64,000 nucleotides of DNA from Emticicia sp965283955. Its GTDB lineage: Bacteria > Bacteroidota > Bacteroidia > Cytophagales > Spirosomataceae. The position numbers and the translations under genes are program-made. The stretch is taken from contig CBDIQW010000001.1 in NCBI GenBank assembly GCA_965283955.1, positions 4,216,001 through 4,280,000 of the forward strand. The letters run 5' to 3'. Each line of letters begins with the position of its first letter. Position 1 is the stretch's first letter. The notes beneath the pieces were generated by a model, which worked only from the letters and a program-made list of their open reading frames with translations, ran no database searches and was not told the DNA's origin. Below, one piece after another: positions 18,573 through 29,313 of this stretch.

Positions 18573-19018
18573 TTCTCAACACTTTCGCTCAAAAATCGCT
18601 ACCCGATGTTTCAATAAAAGACTTAAAAGGCCAGTCAATTTCTACAAAACAATTTGGTGAAGCCTCTCAACCAACAGTCATTAGTTTTTGGGCTACTTGG
18701 TGTAAGCCTTGTTTGCAAGAAATCAATGCCATCAACGAAAATTTAGAAGATTGGAAAGCCGAAAAAAAAGTCAGATTTATTGCTATTTCAGTTGATGATA
18801 GTCGAAGTAAAGGGCGTGTGCCGACGTTTGTAAACAGTAAAAAATGGCAATTTGAGGTATATATTGATGAAAATGGCGATTTTCAACGAGCTTTGAATGT
18901 ACTTAACGTACCGCATACGTTTGTGTTGGATACCCAAGGTAAAATCATTTATCAGCACACTTCTTACGCTTCTGGCGATGAAGAAGCCTACATCGAAACT
19001 ATCCGAAAAATCAAATGA
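18542..19018 (+). CDS. TlpA-like thioredoxin-fold protein, exported
   Basis: Thiol-disulfide oxidoreductase of the TlpA/ResA group, acting in the periplasm. The catalytic site is SFWATWCKPCLQEINA; the cis-Pro loop is NVPHTFVLDTQGKI. The ATG at 18542 gives a short signal MCLCAFATLHLLNTFA with cleavage before QKSLP, and 158 residues. A longer frame from 18443 adds 33 residues made from the left arm of the repeat and is unlikely. The signal peptide itself is the right arm of an intergenic palindromic repeat (TGTGTCTTTGTGCCTTTG). Divergent from the Omp28-like gene and next to a DUF6029-like gene. Confidence 0.85.
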   Translation: MCLCAFATLHLLNTFAQKSLPDVSIKDLKGQSISTKQFGEASQPTVISFWATWCKPCLQEINAINENLEDWKAEKKVRFIAISVDDSRSKGRVPTFVNSKKWQFEVYIDENGDFQRALNVLNVPHTFVLDTQGKIIYQHTSYASGDEEAYIETIRKIK

Positions 19019-19104
19019 GAAAGTATTATTGCTTTAGACTAAAGTCTGATGCTGTTTTCTTTGAGTACCGTCAGATAGAGCAGATGGGATCGCTCAAGAC
19101 GGCA

Positions 19105-20673
19105 ATGAATAATGCCATAACTATTATTTTGATCTTCCTTTTTACAGTTCCCCCATCGGGGGTTAGGGGGCAATTTTCTGGAAGCTTTCAATCTGATTTT
19201 CAGCGATATACCAATGATAATTCACTGATTTATGAACAATTAGATTCAAAAATAGCCTCAAATAATTACCTTACATTACAAGCACAATATCGTAAATTTA
19301 GAGCAGGAGCGAGGTTTGAAGCATACCTTCCTCCATTGTTGGGCTATCCATTAAATTTGGAAGGACGAGGATTAGTGAATAAGTTTTTAACTTACCAAAA
19401 CCAAAAAATCATGGCAACGGTAGGCAATTTTTATGAACAATTTGGTAGCGGAATGATTCTCCGAACGCAAGAACAACGCTTTTTGGGTATGGATACTTCG
19501 CTCGATGGTTTTCAACTAAAAGCAAATCCAACTAAAAATTATACAGTAAAATTGATAGGTGGTAAACAAAGATTGGGTTTCAAGCATGCCGACGGATTGG
19601 TAATTGGGCTTGATAATGATTTTAAATTTAGTAAAGATTCGGCCACCAATCAATGGAGCGGAGGGCTTAGTTTGGTAAACAAAAACGAACCTTATGATGG
19701 TATTCTGACAAGCGTAAAACCCAACGTTTGGGCAGTTGGTGGAAGAGTAAATTTTCAACGAAACAATTTTAGTTTTTCGACTGAATATGTTACAAAATCT
19801 GCTGATGGGACGCCAGCTAATCGCTACATTATACACCGAGGCTCGGGTCTATTGATAAATAGTAATCTTGATTTTGAAAGGCTTTCGCTGGGTTTAAATC
19901 TCAAACGCATTGATAATTTCGATTTCCGCAGTCAACGCTCCGAAACTCTCAATAATGCACTACTAAGTTTTATTCCTGCCACAACCAAACAACATTCTTA
20001 TCGACTGCTGACGCTTTATCCGTATGCCTCGCAAGTGATGGGCGAAGTTGGTGGACAGCTTGATGCCATTTATACATTTAAAAACGATGCTACGCTTTCG
20101 CTCAATTTTGCGGCACTCAATGCTCTGAATAAAAAAACAATTGAAGGGGAGGAAGGTTATAAGAGTAGTTTTTTTGAAATTGGGAAAGAAAAATATTACC
20201 GAGATTTAAATATCGAATTTGAGAAAAAATGGTCGAAGAAGTTTAAGACCAACATCGTTTTTGTCTATCTTAATTATAACAAAGGACAGATTTTGGGTAC
20301 TTACCAAGAAATGGTGAAATCTTACACTTTTATTTTTGATGGGACTATCAAGGTCTTGAAAAAGAAGGCTTTACGTTTTGAATTACAACATCTCGTCACC
20401 AAACAAGACAAAGGAAACTGGGCTATGGGTTTGGTAGAATACAGTGTTTCTCCCAAATATTTTTTCTATATTTCCGATGAAATCAATTATGGTAGCTTTA
20501 GTTTTGAAAAAGTAACGCACTACCCAAATATTGGTTCGGCTTTTAGCTATAAAGCACACCGATTATCATTTGGCTACGGTCGTCAGCGTGAAGGGCTTTT
20601 GTGTGTGGGTGGTATTTGTCGACTTACGCCAGCTTACACGGGTTTTAGTGCATCGCTTACGAGTAGTTTTTGA
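19105..20673 (+). CDS. DUF6029-like outer-membrane protein
   Basis: About 522 residues from the ATG at 19105, which begins the signal peptide (NNAITIILIFLFTV). An in-frame ATG at 19015 overlaps the upstream stop (ATGA) but puts 30 residues before the signal, so it is not preferred. The mature part has alternating hydrophobic strands and many aromatic residues, with EQFGSGMILRTQEQRFLGMD, VYLNYNKGQILGTYQEMVK and a C-terminal GYGRQREGLLCVGGICR, resembling DUF6029. A GC-rich palindrome (19147-19171) is read in frame as TVPPSGVRGQF right at the signal cleavage region. Function unknown; outer-membrane barrel is inferred. Confidence 0.68.
   Translation: MNNAITIILIFLFTVPPSGVRGQFSGSFQSDFQRYTNDNSLIYEQLDSKIASNNYLTLQAQYRKFRAGARFEAYLPPLLGYPLNLEGRGLVNKFLTYQNQKIMATVGNFYEQFGSGMILRTQEQRFLGMDTSLDGFQLKANPTKNYTVKLIGGKQRLGFKHADGLVIGLDNDFKFSKDSATNQWSGGLSLVNKNEPYDGILTSVKPNVWAVGGRVNFQRNNFSFSTEYVTKSADGTPANRYIIHRGSGLLINSNLDFERLSLGLNLKRIDNFDFRSQRSETLNNALLSFIPATTKQHSYRLLTLYPYASQVMGEVGGQLDAIYTFKNDATLSLNFAALNALNKKTIEGEEGYKSSFFEIGKEKYYRDLNIEFEKKWSKKFKTNIVFVYLNYNKGQILGTYQEMVKSYTFIFDGTIKVLKKKALRFELQHLVTKQDKGNWAMGLVEYSVSPKYFFYISDEINYGSFSFEKVTHYPNIGSAFSYKAHRLSFGYGRQREGLLCVGGICRLTPAYTGFSASLTSSF
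19147..19171. repeat. GC-rich palindromic element in a signal peptide (copy d)
   Basis: Begins gttcccccatcgggggttag and ends ggggc. Identical to copy a over its first 16 bases. In frame in the DUF6029-like gene. Confidence 0.7.
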
Positions 20674-20694
20674 GTTTTAAACATCCAAAATCCG

Positions 20695-21753
20695 ATGAAA
20701 GTACTCAGAGTTTTACCAATTTTACTGCTATTTTTTGACTCTTTCGGACAAAGAATTATTGGTCTTAGTCCCGAAAAAGTGAGCTTTTCTCCCAGTTTTA
20801 TCATTAATAGTGTAGTTGATGTTCGACCACAACGAGATAATATTGGAAGTGTTTTTTTTTCGGCTACACAAAAAGAAAGCATTAACTTTAAAGGTGGAAT
20901 TGAGCCTACAATCAAGAAATTTCTTACGCAATCGCTACCAAACAAAGAAACCCAACTTTCGCTTAGATACCGAATTCTTGATTTAAAAATAAGTGAAACA
21001 AAACTATCAAACGGTAATTTTTCGGGACAAGTACAGTTAAAGGTTGCTTTTGACCGAATCGGTAAGAAAGACACGATTTCGCTCACTGAAACTACCACCA
21101 GTACCTCATTTTTACGCTCAGATCCCCAAATGCCCAGTGGTAAATACGAGACTATTTTAGCTTCTTTATTTATCAAGTCACTCGAATATTTTGATAGATG
21201 GCTCACACTTAATGGTAGTAAACACGAAGCCCTCATCAAAGGTGTTAAAATTATTTTCCTTCCCGAAACAGATGTAAACGATAACGACACTATTTATCAT
21301 CATACCCGAAAAGTTACGTGGGATGATTTTAGGGGCAAACCAACAAACACTCGCTATGGAGCTGCCATCTTTGCCAACTTTGCTTATGGGGCAAGTTTTC
21401 AGGTAATTGACGGCTATATTGTGGCCAAAGTTTCAACAAAAACTTACATGGTGAGAGGGATGTCTTGGGTTTTGCCAAGTTCTCTAAACGATTATGCTTT
21501 GGCTCACGAACAACTACATTTTGATATTGCCAGAGTAGTAACCGAGCGTTTCAAAAAGAAAATTGCTGCCATGAAAGCAGATTTGATTATTGATTTGAAT
21601 AGTATGATTCAATACGAATATTTGGAATCTTATCGAGAAATGAATCTGCTTCAAAAGCAATATGATGCTGAAACCAATCACAGCCTTTTTCGTCAAGGGC
21701 AAGCAGAGTGGGAATCAAAAGTAAGAAAATGGCTGAGTGAAAAGAGTAGTTAA
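20695..21753 (+). CDS. DUF922-like secreted zinc peptidase
   Basis: 352 residues with an N-terminal signal (VLRVLPILLLFFDSFG then Q). The C-terminal half carries H271-E-Q-L-H275-F-D in YALAHEQLHFDIARVV, a zinc-binding HExxH helix, and KVTWDDFRGKP with AAIFANFAYGAS before it; these are DUF922 features (predicted secreted Zn-dependent protease). The N-terminal half (about 20-180) is a separate unknown domain. It starts 21 bp after the DUF6029-like gene and is probably co-transcribed with it. Peptidase activity is inferred from the motif. Confidence 0.72.
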   Translation: MKVLRVLPILLLFFDSFGQRIIGLSPEKVSFSPSFIINSVVDVRPQRDNIGSVFFSATQKESINFKGGIEPTIKKFLTQSLPNKETQLSLRYRILDLKISETKLSNGNFSGQVQLKVAFDRIGKKDTISLTETTTSTSFLRSDPQMPSGKYETILASLFIKSLEYFDRWLTLNGSKHEALIKGVKIIFLPETDVNDNDTIYHHTRKVTWDDFRGKPTNTRYGAAIFANFAYGASFQVIDGYIVAKVSTKTYMVRGMSWVLPSSLNDYALAHEQLHFDIARVVTERFKKKIAAMKADLIIDLNSMIQYEYLESYREMNLLQKQYDAETNHSLFRQGQAEWESKVRKWLSEKSS

Positions 21754-21817
21754 GGCAGTAAATTTCTTTAAATAATTCAAAACTCATGTTGTTTTAAGAA
21801 AGATTTAAGAAAATGAC

Positions 21818-21825
21818 TATATTTG
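21818..21825 (+). promoter_or_regulatory. Candidate -7 box for the T9SS esterase gene
   Basis: TATATTTG, a full TAnnTTTG match, 33 bp before the ATG at 21859; TTG occurs about 26 bp upstream. Confidence 0.45.
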
Positions 21826-21858
21826 TGGTCATTTTTTAACAAAATACAGTATTTACTG

Positions 21859-24144
21859 ATGCGAAACCTTGTTTTGTCTGTTGTTTTATTATTCATTAAT
21901 CTTGCTGGATTTGCCCAAATTACAATTAACCTGCCATTAACAAGAAGTGTCTTCCAAAGAGATAATAATAACACTTCAAGTGTCTATATATCAGGAATTT
22001 ATGAGGGAGTTGTCGAGAAAATAGAAGCAAGGCTCGTGCCTATAAAAGCGGGACAAGGCGTAGCTACTGATTGGACTATAATAAAAGATAAACCACAAAA
22101 TGGCTCATTTATAGGCTCAATAAAAGGTACGGGTGGCTGGTATCAACTACAAGTGAGAAGCTGGAAAAACGGTGCCGTTGTTGCTCAATCTTCAGTCGAA
22201 AAAGTTGGTATTGGCGAAGTGTTTTTGATTGCTGGTCAATCAAATGCTGAAGGAAAAAGAAATTTTGGAGAAAAAGCATCTGTCGATGACCGTGTAAATT
22301 GTTTTGATTACCAAAAAATAGATTTTTTAGACGAAATTCCTCCTTTTCAAAGTTTTTCACACATCGAACGAACGTCATCTATTGCTCCACGTGGTCAAGG
22401 TGCTTGGTGTTGGGGTGAATTAGGCGATTTACTGGCCAAACGCCTCAATGTGCCGATTATGTTTTTCAATGCTGCTTACGAAGGTACGAGTATTGAAAAT
22501 TGGTACAGTAGCTCGATAGGAGTTGCTACCAAACATCCATTTTTTCAGTTTACATTCCCTCGTGAAACACCTTATTCTTATTTACGAATTTCTTTACAAT
22601 ATTATATTTCTCAGTTAGGACTCCGTTCGGTTTTGTGGGGCCAGGGAGAAGCTGAATCAGAACTCAATACTACACAAGAGTATTATGCAATGGCTCTTAA
22701 AAAAATCATCGAGAAAAGCCGAACAGAAACGGGTAAAAAAATAAATTGGATGGTTTCTCGCTCTTCTTTGTTCAAAACTAACCAAATTTATCCAACCGTA
22801 ATCAATGCACAGAATAGTGTGATTAATCCTGCGGATTTTATCTTTGAAGGGCCGTTTACTGATTCTATTCAAGTACCTCGACCTGAGGGTGTTCATTTTA
22901 CAGATGCTGGTATTTCAGATTTGGCAAAGGCTTGGGACACTAAAATGAGTACTCGTTTTTTTGCTCAATCAACGCCATTTTTACCTTCACCAATTGTTTC
23001 TTTAAATGCATCTTGCCAATTAATTGATAAAGTTACGCTGAGTTTACCGACTTCATATAGTTTGCAAAAATGGTCAAATAATACAACTGCTACAACGCTC
23101 TCGGCATCAGATGGCATATTTAGCGGAACTGTACGTGACCAAACAGGTAACTATTTCTTTACTGCTACTATTGATGTAAAAAAAGTATTTCCTACAACAA
23201 TACCTTTTGCTTATGCAAAGCAAAGTCCTTTTTTCTGTGAAGGAACAAGCACAGATTTATTGACCGACAGCCCCGATTATACCTCTTTTGTGTGGAATAC
23301 TGGCGAAACTCAAAAACAGATAACTGTAAAAAATACAGGTTATATAGTGTGCGAGGAATTAATACTTCTGGTTGTGCATCGCCTGAATCAAATATCATTC
23401 AAGCTCAAATGCTTGCATTACCAGGCAAACCTGTGATTTATCAGAGCGATGTAGCAGTATGTGAAGGAAATACGATTACTCTGGCATCTACAAGTATAGC
23501 AGAAAGTGTTTGGAGTACTAATCAAAATGCTCCTGTTATCACATTAGGAAATGCAGGAGATTATAGAGTGACTGTTCGACAAAAGGATAGAAATGGATGC
23601 TTTTCGGTTGAATCTGAGCCAGCAATTTTTTCAATAAAACCTCGCCCAGAAACCCCCGAAATTACCCAAGTTGGTGCATTTACGTTACAAGCAAAACAAA
23701 AAACGGAAGTGAGCGATTTGATCTACGAGTGGAAGCAAGATGGCAATATTTCACCGAATAGCACTGGATTTCTAAAGACGAGCAATCAAAGTTTTATAAC
23801 CGTTACAGCACTCCGAAATTTTACGGTATCAAACAAAAGTCTTACTTGCCGTTCTAATCTTTCGGGTGCGTATTCATTTGTACCAAATACTGAGTTATCA
23901 GGAATTATCGTTTACCCAAATCCAACACCTAATGGTGTGGTTACCTTGGAATCAAAAGAAAATGTAGAAAATGCACTGCTGGCGGTTTATAACGAAAAAG
24001 GGCAATTTGTTCATTCTGAGTCTATTCCAAATCTCTCGGAGCGTCGTTTTGTTGATTTGTCATATCTGAGACTCTGGAAAATATATATTGAAGTTTAGCT
24101 ACGGTGCTTTTGTAGAGACTAAAAGCATTGTGATTATGAAGTAA
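21859..24144 (+). CDS. Secreted SGNH/sialate O-acetylesterase-like protein with T9SS sorting domain (two frameshifts)
   Basis: ATG at 21859 starts the signal peptide (NLVLSVVLLFINLAGFA). The catalytic domain shows VFLIAGQSNAEG (nucleophile Ser in the GQSN motif), VLWGQGEAES and a C-terminal RPEGVHFTDAG with the His, so it is an SGNH/sialate-esterase type carbohydrate esterase. Ig-like segments follow. The frame slips near 23341 (one T missing: NTGYYSVRGINTSGCA continues) and again near 24072 (one extra base). With the second corrected, the end reads LSYLRSGKYILKFSYG and VETKSIVIMK to the TAA at 24142, a classic type A T9SS sorting domain opening with VYPNPT. About 760 residues. Confidence 0.78.
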
Positions 24145-24170
24145 GGTTATCAAAGACCTTAAAATTGTTC

Positions 24171-24195
24171 CCGTGGCACGCTGTGCGTGTCACGG
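24171..24195. terminator. Hairpin between converging genes
   Basis: Stem ccgtggcacgc / gcgtgtcacgg (10 of 11 pairs) with a 3-nt loop between the T9SS esterase (+) and uvrC (-). It lacks a long T tract, so it may instead be an interspersed palindrome used as a terminator. Confidence 0.5.
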
Positions 24196-24211
24196 TTAAT
24201 GAAATTATTGC

Positions 24212-26026
24212 CTAACTTTCCTTCTCCAAAAACTCCTTAATTCGATGAGTTTTATCCTTACCAATTAGTTTGATTAAATCTTCTTCAGGTGCATTTTTTA
24301 TATTAGAAATCGTCTTGTATTGCTTTAAAACTTTGGTAGCCGTTAGTTTGCCGATGCCATCAGCACTTTCGAGGCTACTAATCAAGAAATTCTTACTGCG
24401 GCGGTCACGGTGGTGTGTAATTCCGAAACGGTGAGCTTCGTCACGGCAACGTTGAATGAGTTTTAATGACTCTGATTTTTTATCAATATAAAGCGGTAGC
24501 GTATCTTCGGGGAAATAAATTTCTTCCAGACGTTTTGCAATACCAATGATTGGAATTTGTCCATAAAGCCCAATTTCTTTGAGTGCGTCGCAAGCTGCCG
24601 AAAGTTGTCCTTTTCCACCGTCAATAATAATCAAATCAGGTAGTTCGGCTTTTTCTTCCACTAATCGGCTGTATCTTCGGCCTACGACCTCTTTCATCGT
24701 CGCAAAATCATTTGGCCCTTCAACGGTTTTAGGAATGTAATGTCTGTAATCTCTGACCGAAGGCTGACCATTAATAAAACAAACCATTGCTGAAACAGGG
24801 TTTGTACCTTGAATATTCGAGTTATCGAAACATTCTATGTGGCGAGGAAGCGATTTTAACTGCAAATCTTGTTTGAGTTTTACCAACACACGATCACGTT
24901 TATTGGTTGCTCCACTGGCTGCAATGGCCTCACGTTCGGCTTTTTCACGCTGAAAATACATCACATTTTTAAGCGACATTTCCATCAATTTTCTCTTATC
25001 ACCAATTTGTGGAACGGCAATTTCTGCTTTCATATCAATTTCGAGCGGAATATTCGTCACAATTTCTTTCGCTTCACTTTCATACGTTTGTCGAAGTTCT
25101 ACTATCAACATCGTTAAAATTTCCTCTTCAGTTTCATCCAGCTTCTTCTTTACTTCCAAAGTTTGGCTTTGTGTAATTGTGCCATTGATCACTTTGATAA
25201 AATTGAGGTACGCCGAATTTTCATCAGAAACAATGCTGAAAACATCCAAATCCTTAATCGCAGGATTGACAACCGTAGCTTTGCTTTGATAATTTTGCAG
25301 AAAATCCAATTTCAACTTAAACTGGTGAGCTTCTTCAAATGCCAGTTTAGCGGCCGAATCCTGCATTTTTTGTGCAAAAAACTGCTTGGCTGGAGCAATA
25401 TTGCCTTTGAGAATATGATGTACTTGCTCAATTTCTTTGTTGTATTCTTCTTCCGACTGGCGATTTTCGCAAGGGCCTTTGCAGTTGCCGATATGGTATT
25501 CTAAGCAAATTTTAAACTTCTTGGCCGCTACATTTTCTTCCGAAAGGTTCAGAATACACGTCCGAATTGTATAAAGTTGGCTAAACATTTCGAGCAAAGC
25601 ATACATTGCCTTCGAATTGACAAAAGGCCCGTAAAGTTTACCTTTGCTCTTATCTTCCATTCGGCGGGTGGTAATTACCCTCGGGAAACGTTCGTTTGTG
25701 ACGCACACATACGGATACATTTTATCGTCTCGCAGCAAGATATTGAAACGAGGCTGATGCTTTTTTATAAGTGTATTTTCGAGTAAAAGGGCATCGTATT
25801 CGGTCGGAACGATGGTAAATTCGAGCCTCCGGATGTTTATCACCAAACGACGTGTTTTGCGGTCGTGGCGATTGAAATTATAAAAATAACTACTTACCCG
25901 ATTCTTTAGATTTTTGGCTTTTCCGACATAAATTATCTCGCCAGTTTCATCAAAATAGCGATAAACTCCAGGCTCTTCGGGTAGTTGCGGCAGTACAGAT
26001 TTATAATCAAATGTTATTTCAGACAT
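24212..26026 (-). CDS. uvrC: Excinuclease ABC subunit C
   Basis: Dual-incision endonuclease of nucleotide excision repair, acting with UvrA and UvrB. 604 residues, normal length. The GIY-YIG domain is at the N-terminus (EEPGVYRYFDETGEIIYVGKAKNLKNR, about 17-43, quoted in two parts: GVYRYF and YVGKAKNLKNR). The UVR motif is around residues 205-240. The RNase H-like 5' incision domain includes CFDNSNIQGTNPVSAMVCF and IIDGGKGQLSAA. The C-terminal helix-hairpin-helix includes SADGIGKLTATKVLKQY. Intact; a TAATTTTG box at 26079-26086 lies upstream. Confidence 0.97.
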   Translation of the reverse strand: MSEITFDYKSVLPQLPEEPGVYRYFDETGEIIYVGKAKNLKNRVSSYFYNFNRHDRKTRRLVINIRRLEFTIVPTEYDALLLENTLIKKHQPRFNILLRDDKMYPYVCVTNERFPRVITTRRMEDKSKGKLYGPFVNSKAMYALLEMFSQLYTIRTCILNLSEENVAAKKFKICLEYHIGNCKGPCENRQSEEEYNKEIEQVHHILKGNIAPAKQFFAQKMQDSAAKLAFEEAHQFKLKLDFLQNYQSKATVVNPAIKDLDVFSIVSDENSAYLNFIKVINGTITQSQTLEVKKKLDETEEEILTMLIVELRQTYESEAKEIVTNIPLEIDMKAEIAVPQIGDKRKLMEMSLKNVMYFQREKAEREAIAASGATNKRDRVLVKLKQDLQLKSLPRHIECFDNSNIQGTNPVSAMVCFINGQPSVRDYRHYIPKTVEGPNDFATMKEVVGRRYSRLVEEKAELPDLIIIDGGKGQLSAACDALKEIGLYGQIPIIGIAKRLEEIYFPEDTLPLYIDKKSESLKLIQRCRDEAHRFGITHHRDRRSKNFLISSLESADGIGKLTATKVLKQYKTISNIKNAPEEDLIKLIGKDKTHRIKEFLEKES

Positions 26027-26078
26027 ATACTATTTTCAAAAATTAGTAGCACAATTGCTACTTGGTGTCTATCGAAAA

Positions 26079-26086
26079 CAAAATTA
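26079..26086 (-). promoter_or_regulatory. Candidate -7 box for uvrC
   Basis: Minus strand TAATTTTG (plus caaaatta), 52 bp before the ATG. A small palindrome agtagcacaattgctact at 26044-26061 lies in the leader. Confidence 0.4.
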
Positions 26087-26142
26087 ACTTATTTTACGGT
26101 TCAATATTTTTTTAGTACCTCTTTGTTTGACAACTTATTGCA

Positions 26143-26150
26143 TAAATTTG
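26143..26150 (+). promoter_or_regulatory. Candidate -7 box for the sugar dehydrogenase gene
   Basis: TAAATTTG with TTTGTTTG about 14-17 bp upstream (26122-26129), 32 bp before the ATG at 26183. Confidence 0.45.
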
Positions 26151-26182
26151 TTCTATGTTTTTTTGAAATTTATGTAGCTGTT

Positions 26183-28472
26183 ATGACTAAAAAGATATTT
26201 TTGCTTGTTTTTGGGTGTTTTATTCTGCAACTCTTCCATTTTAATTCCTTCGCTCAGCCTTCTGGTTTTATTGATGAAGTTATTTCCGAAAATTGGACGA
26301 TACCGACTGGCCTTACTTTTGATGCTAACGGGCGAATGTATGTATGGGAAAAGAGTGGAAAGGTTTTTATCGTTGAAAATGGCGTAAAATCTGCCAAACC
26401 AATCATTGATATTAGTGAAGAAGTACTCGATTACGGCGACCATGGACTCAATGGCTTGGCTATCGACCCTAATTTCTTGAAAAATGGTTATGTTTACTTA
26501 ATGTATGCCGCCAAACGCTATCATGTGTTGAATTTCGGCAAACCTGATTACACCCCCCAAGAAGAAACACCTTTTCAGACTACAATTGGGCGTATTACTC
26601 GCTTTACTTTAACAGCTTCGAGCAATTTTACTGAAATGGAGTTGAACTCAAGAAAAGTTTTGGTGGGAGAAACATCTTCGACGGGTATACCAATTTTGGT
26701 GGATAATCACGGCGTCGGTTCATTGGTTTTTGGGCTTGACGGAACGCTTTTGGCAACAATTGGAGATGCCGCATTGGCTACCGATGGCGTGGTTGATGAT
26801 ACCCAAAGCGAGTGGTTTAATGAAGCCGTTAGTTTAGGTTTCATCAAGCCCGAAGAAAATATCAATGCTTATAAAAGTCAATACCTCAATTCTTTAGATG
26901 GTAAATTGATAAGAATTGACCCAAATACGGGTGATGGTTTGCCGTCAAATCCATTTTATGAAGCTGCAAATCCACGTTCGCCTAAATCAAGGGTTTGGAG
27001 TTATGGTTTGCGTAATCCATTTCGATTTTCGATTAGACCAAATACAGGAAGCACAAATTCGGTAGATGGGAATCCTGGGATAATCTACATGGGCGATGTG
27101 GGTTGGTCGCACCGAGAAGAAATAAATGTAGCTGCCAAAGGCGGGCTAAATTTTGGCTGGCCAACTTATGAAGGTATTGATTATGTGAATAAATCTTATC
27201 AAAACCCTCAATTTTTGCCACAAAACCACCAAAAGCCATTGATTGACTGGCGTGGAACTTTTGCACAGGGAATTGTCGATGGTGAGGCTTTTGCGGTTAG
27301 TTCACCACAATTTAAAGGGAATAAGTTTTCGGGAATTTCTTCAATCGGTGGTATTTGGTACAACTATCAGCAGTTTCCGAGAGAATACCAAAATCTTTAT
27401 TACCACGGCGATTATGAAGGTTGGATAAAAGCTTTTAAGTTTGACACGAAAGGAAATCCGACTGAGGTCATTGATTTTGTGAGTGATATTCATCCGACTA
27501 TTATTGCTATTATATCCGATTTATGGACTTATTATACCAATTATTTTTATCGCATAATTGCACGAAATCAGGCGATTATCGTATAATCCAACTGCCAATC
27601 GCCGCCCGATTGTTGTGCAATCGGCCACGACAATTTTCGGAAAAGCTCCCTTGACTATCAATTTCCGAGCAAGTGATTCTAAAGATCCAGAAGGCACTTC
27701 GCTGAAATACGAATGGGATTTTGGCGATGGAAATAAATCGAATGATGCAAATCCAAATTATACGTACAATTCAAACGGGAAAGTTGCAACTTATACGGCA
27801 ACCGTAAAAGTAACTGACGAGGCAGGGCTTTCGTCGAGTAATTCAATGAGTATTTTTGTCGATAATACGCCTCCGCAGATTAATAGCACGAGCCTTGATA
27901 AAATCGAAGAATTTGATAACTCAAAAGATTTTCCGATTACATTCAATGCCGAAGTGACCGATGCTGAACATTCAAAAGAGCAGTTAAGGTATTTATGGTC
28001 AGTGCTTTTATACCACGACGACCATATTCATTTTGTTACATCTTCGTATCGTTTAACTGGCGAAGCAGTGCTGAATATTGTCCCTTGCGATGCTCAAACG
28101 TATTTTTATAAAGTTACGCTCACTGCAACCGATGCTGAAGGGCTGAGTTCGACTTATGAGAAAATTATCAAGCCAAAATGTTCTAATGCTGGCCCAGTTT
28201 TAAGCACCGAAACTTTAAATACAAATTTTAATATTGCTCCCAATCCAACCGAGCATACGATTGATATTTTTCCGCTCAACGAACTCACCAATAAAACGCT
28301 AAAAGCAACATTATACTATACCAATGGAGGGGTTTTGATGGAAAAAGAGGCTTTTTGGCAAGAAATTAAACCTATTCTCGACTCAAAACTAATCGTCGCC
28401 GAAAGCGGAATGTACTTGCTAAAAATCACGACCGACGGTTTTTCTAAGATATTTAAGGTGATAAAGAATTAG
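26183..28472 (+). CDS. Glucose/sorbosone dehydrogenase-like protein with PKD and T9SS sorting domains (frameshift)
   Basis: ATG at 26183 begins a signal peptide ending in FNSFAQ. The N-terminal beta-propeller matches PQQ-type glucose/sorbosone dehydrogenases: IPTGLTFDANGRMYVWEKSG, DHGLNGLAIDPNF, RVWSYGLRNPFRFSI, GDVGWSHREEINV, GGLNFGWPTYEG. After the propeller comes a PKD domain (LKYEWDFGDGNKSNDANPNY) and a T9SS type A sorting domain (NIAPNPTEHTIDIFPL to ITTDGFSKIFKVIKN). The frame shifts near 27554-27558; the linker from about 27500 is garbled and may hold a second indel. The HEIRRLSYNPTANRRP segment shows the two frames belong to one secreted protein of about 760 residues. Substrate unknown. 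Confidence 0.8.
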
Positions 28473-28494
28473 TTTTAAAATTTAATTCTCCTTT

Positions 28495-28518
28495 AGGAAC
28501 GTCCAAGTTGTACGTTCC
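28495..28518. repeat. AACGTCC palindrome, copy 2
   Basis: Near copy of the palindrome at 8204-8228, in the gap after the sugar dehydrogenase gene. Could double as a terminator. Confidence 0.5.
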
Positions 28519-28620
28519 GATCGAATTTGTCAAAATATTAATTTAAAAATTTTTCTACAAAATACTTGCATAATGACTTTTTTAAAATTTACTTTGCAAT
28601 ACAAAGTTCTTTTTAAAATA

Positions 28621-29313
28621 ATGCAATCGAATCAAATTAGAATATTTTTCAGAATCAGTCGAGCCACTTTGAGTTTGGCTTTGCTTTCGGCATTGTGCTG
28701 TTTGTTATTGATCATCAGAGCGGTACAAACCGAACAGCTTCGAGGTTTATTTTTGCTTTGGAATCTGTTTCTGGCTTGGATGCCATTATTTTTTGCCCTC
28801 GTCGCTCGTCGATTATCCTCATCTGTATTTATTTCAAAACCCATGCAGCTACTTATTTTTATTAATTTGGGTTTATGGTTACTTTACTTTCCGAATGCAC
28901 CTTATCTGATTACAGATTTGATACATTTAGGTGAGTACGAAAGACATATTTTATGGTTCGATACAGTTGGATTTTTTATTGCGGCTTTGGCAGGAATCTG
29001 CACAGGATTATATTCTTTGCAGGTTACCCATCAAGTACTTAATCAGTTCATCAGCAATGCTTTAGCTTGGGTTGTTATTTCGGTAAGCATTGTTTTATCA
29101 GGTTTTGGTTTGTATCTCGGACGTTTCGTAAGGTTCAATAGTTGGGATTTATTCACTAATCCATTTTATTTGTTCCGAAAATCGTTTCAAGAATTACAAA
29201 ATCCGTTGGCCATTCAAACAACTTTGGTTTTTACTTTGGTTGTGGCGGTATTGTATGTTTCGATGCTCATTTTAATTCCGAATCGTGATGAAACTCTTAA
29301 AAATGCTGCGTAG
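28621..29313 (+). CDS. DUF1361 membrane protein
   Basis: 230 residues from the ATG at 28621 (MQSNQIRIFFRISRAT); an in-frame ATG at 28573 would add 16 residues. About six or seven membrane helices. The DUF1361 signature is clear: LWLLYFPNAPYLITDLIHLG followed by SGFGLYLGRFVRFNSWDLF. Function unknown. Its end overlaps the start of dgkA by 26 bp, which implies co-transcription. Confidence 0.88.
   Translation: MQSNQIRIFFRISRATLSLALLSALCCLLLIIRAVQTEQLRGLFLLWNLFLAWMPLFFALVARRLSSSVFISKPMQLLIFINLGLWLLYFPNAPYLITDLIHLGEYERHILWFDTVGFFIAALAGICTGLYSLQVTHQVLNQFISNALAWVVISVSIVLSGFGLYLGRFVRFNSWDLFTNPFYLFRKSFQELQNPLAIQTTLVFTLVVAVLYVSMLILIPNRDETLKNAA

Noticed and set aside
19015..19104. Start of the DUF6029-like gene at the ATGA overlap
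   Set aside because: It would put 30 polar residues before the signal peptide; the later ATG at 19105 fits export.
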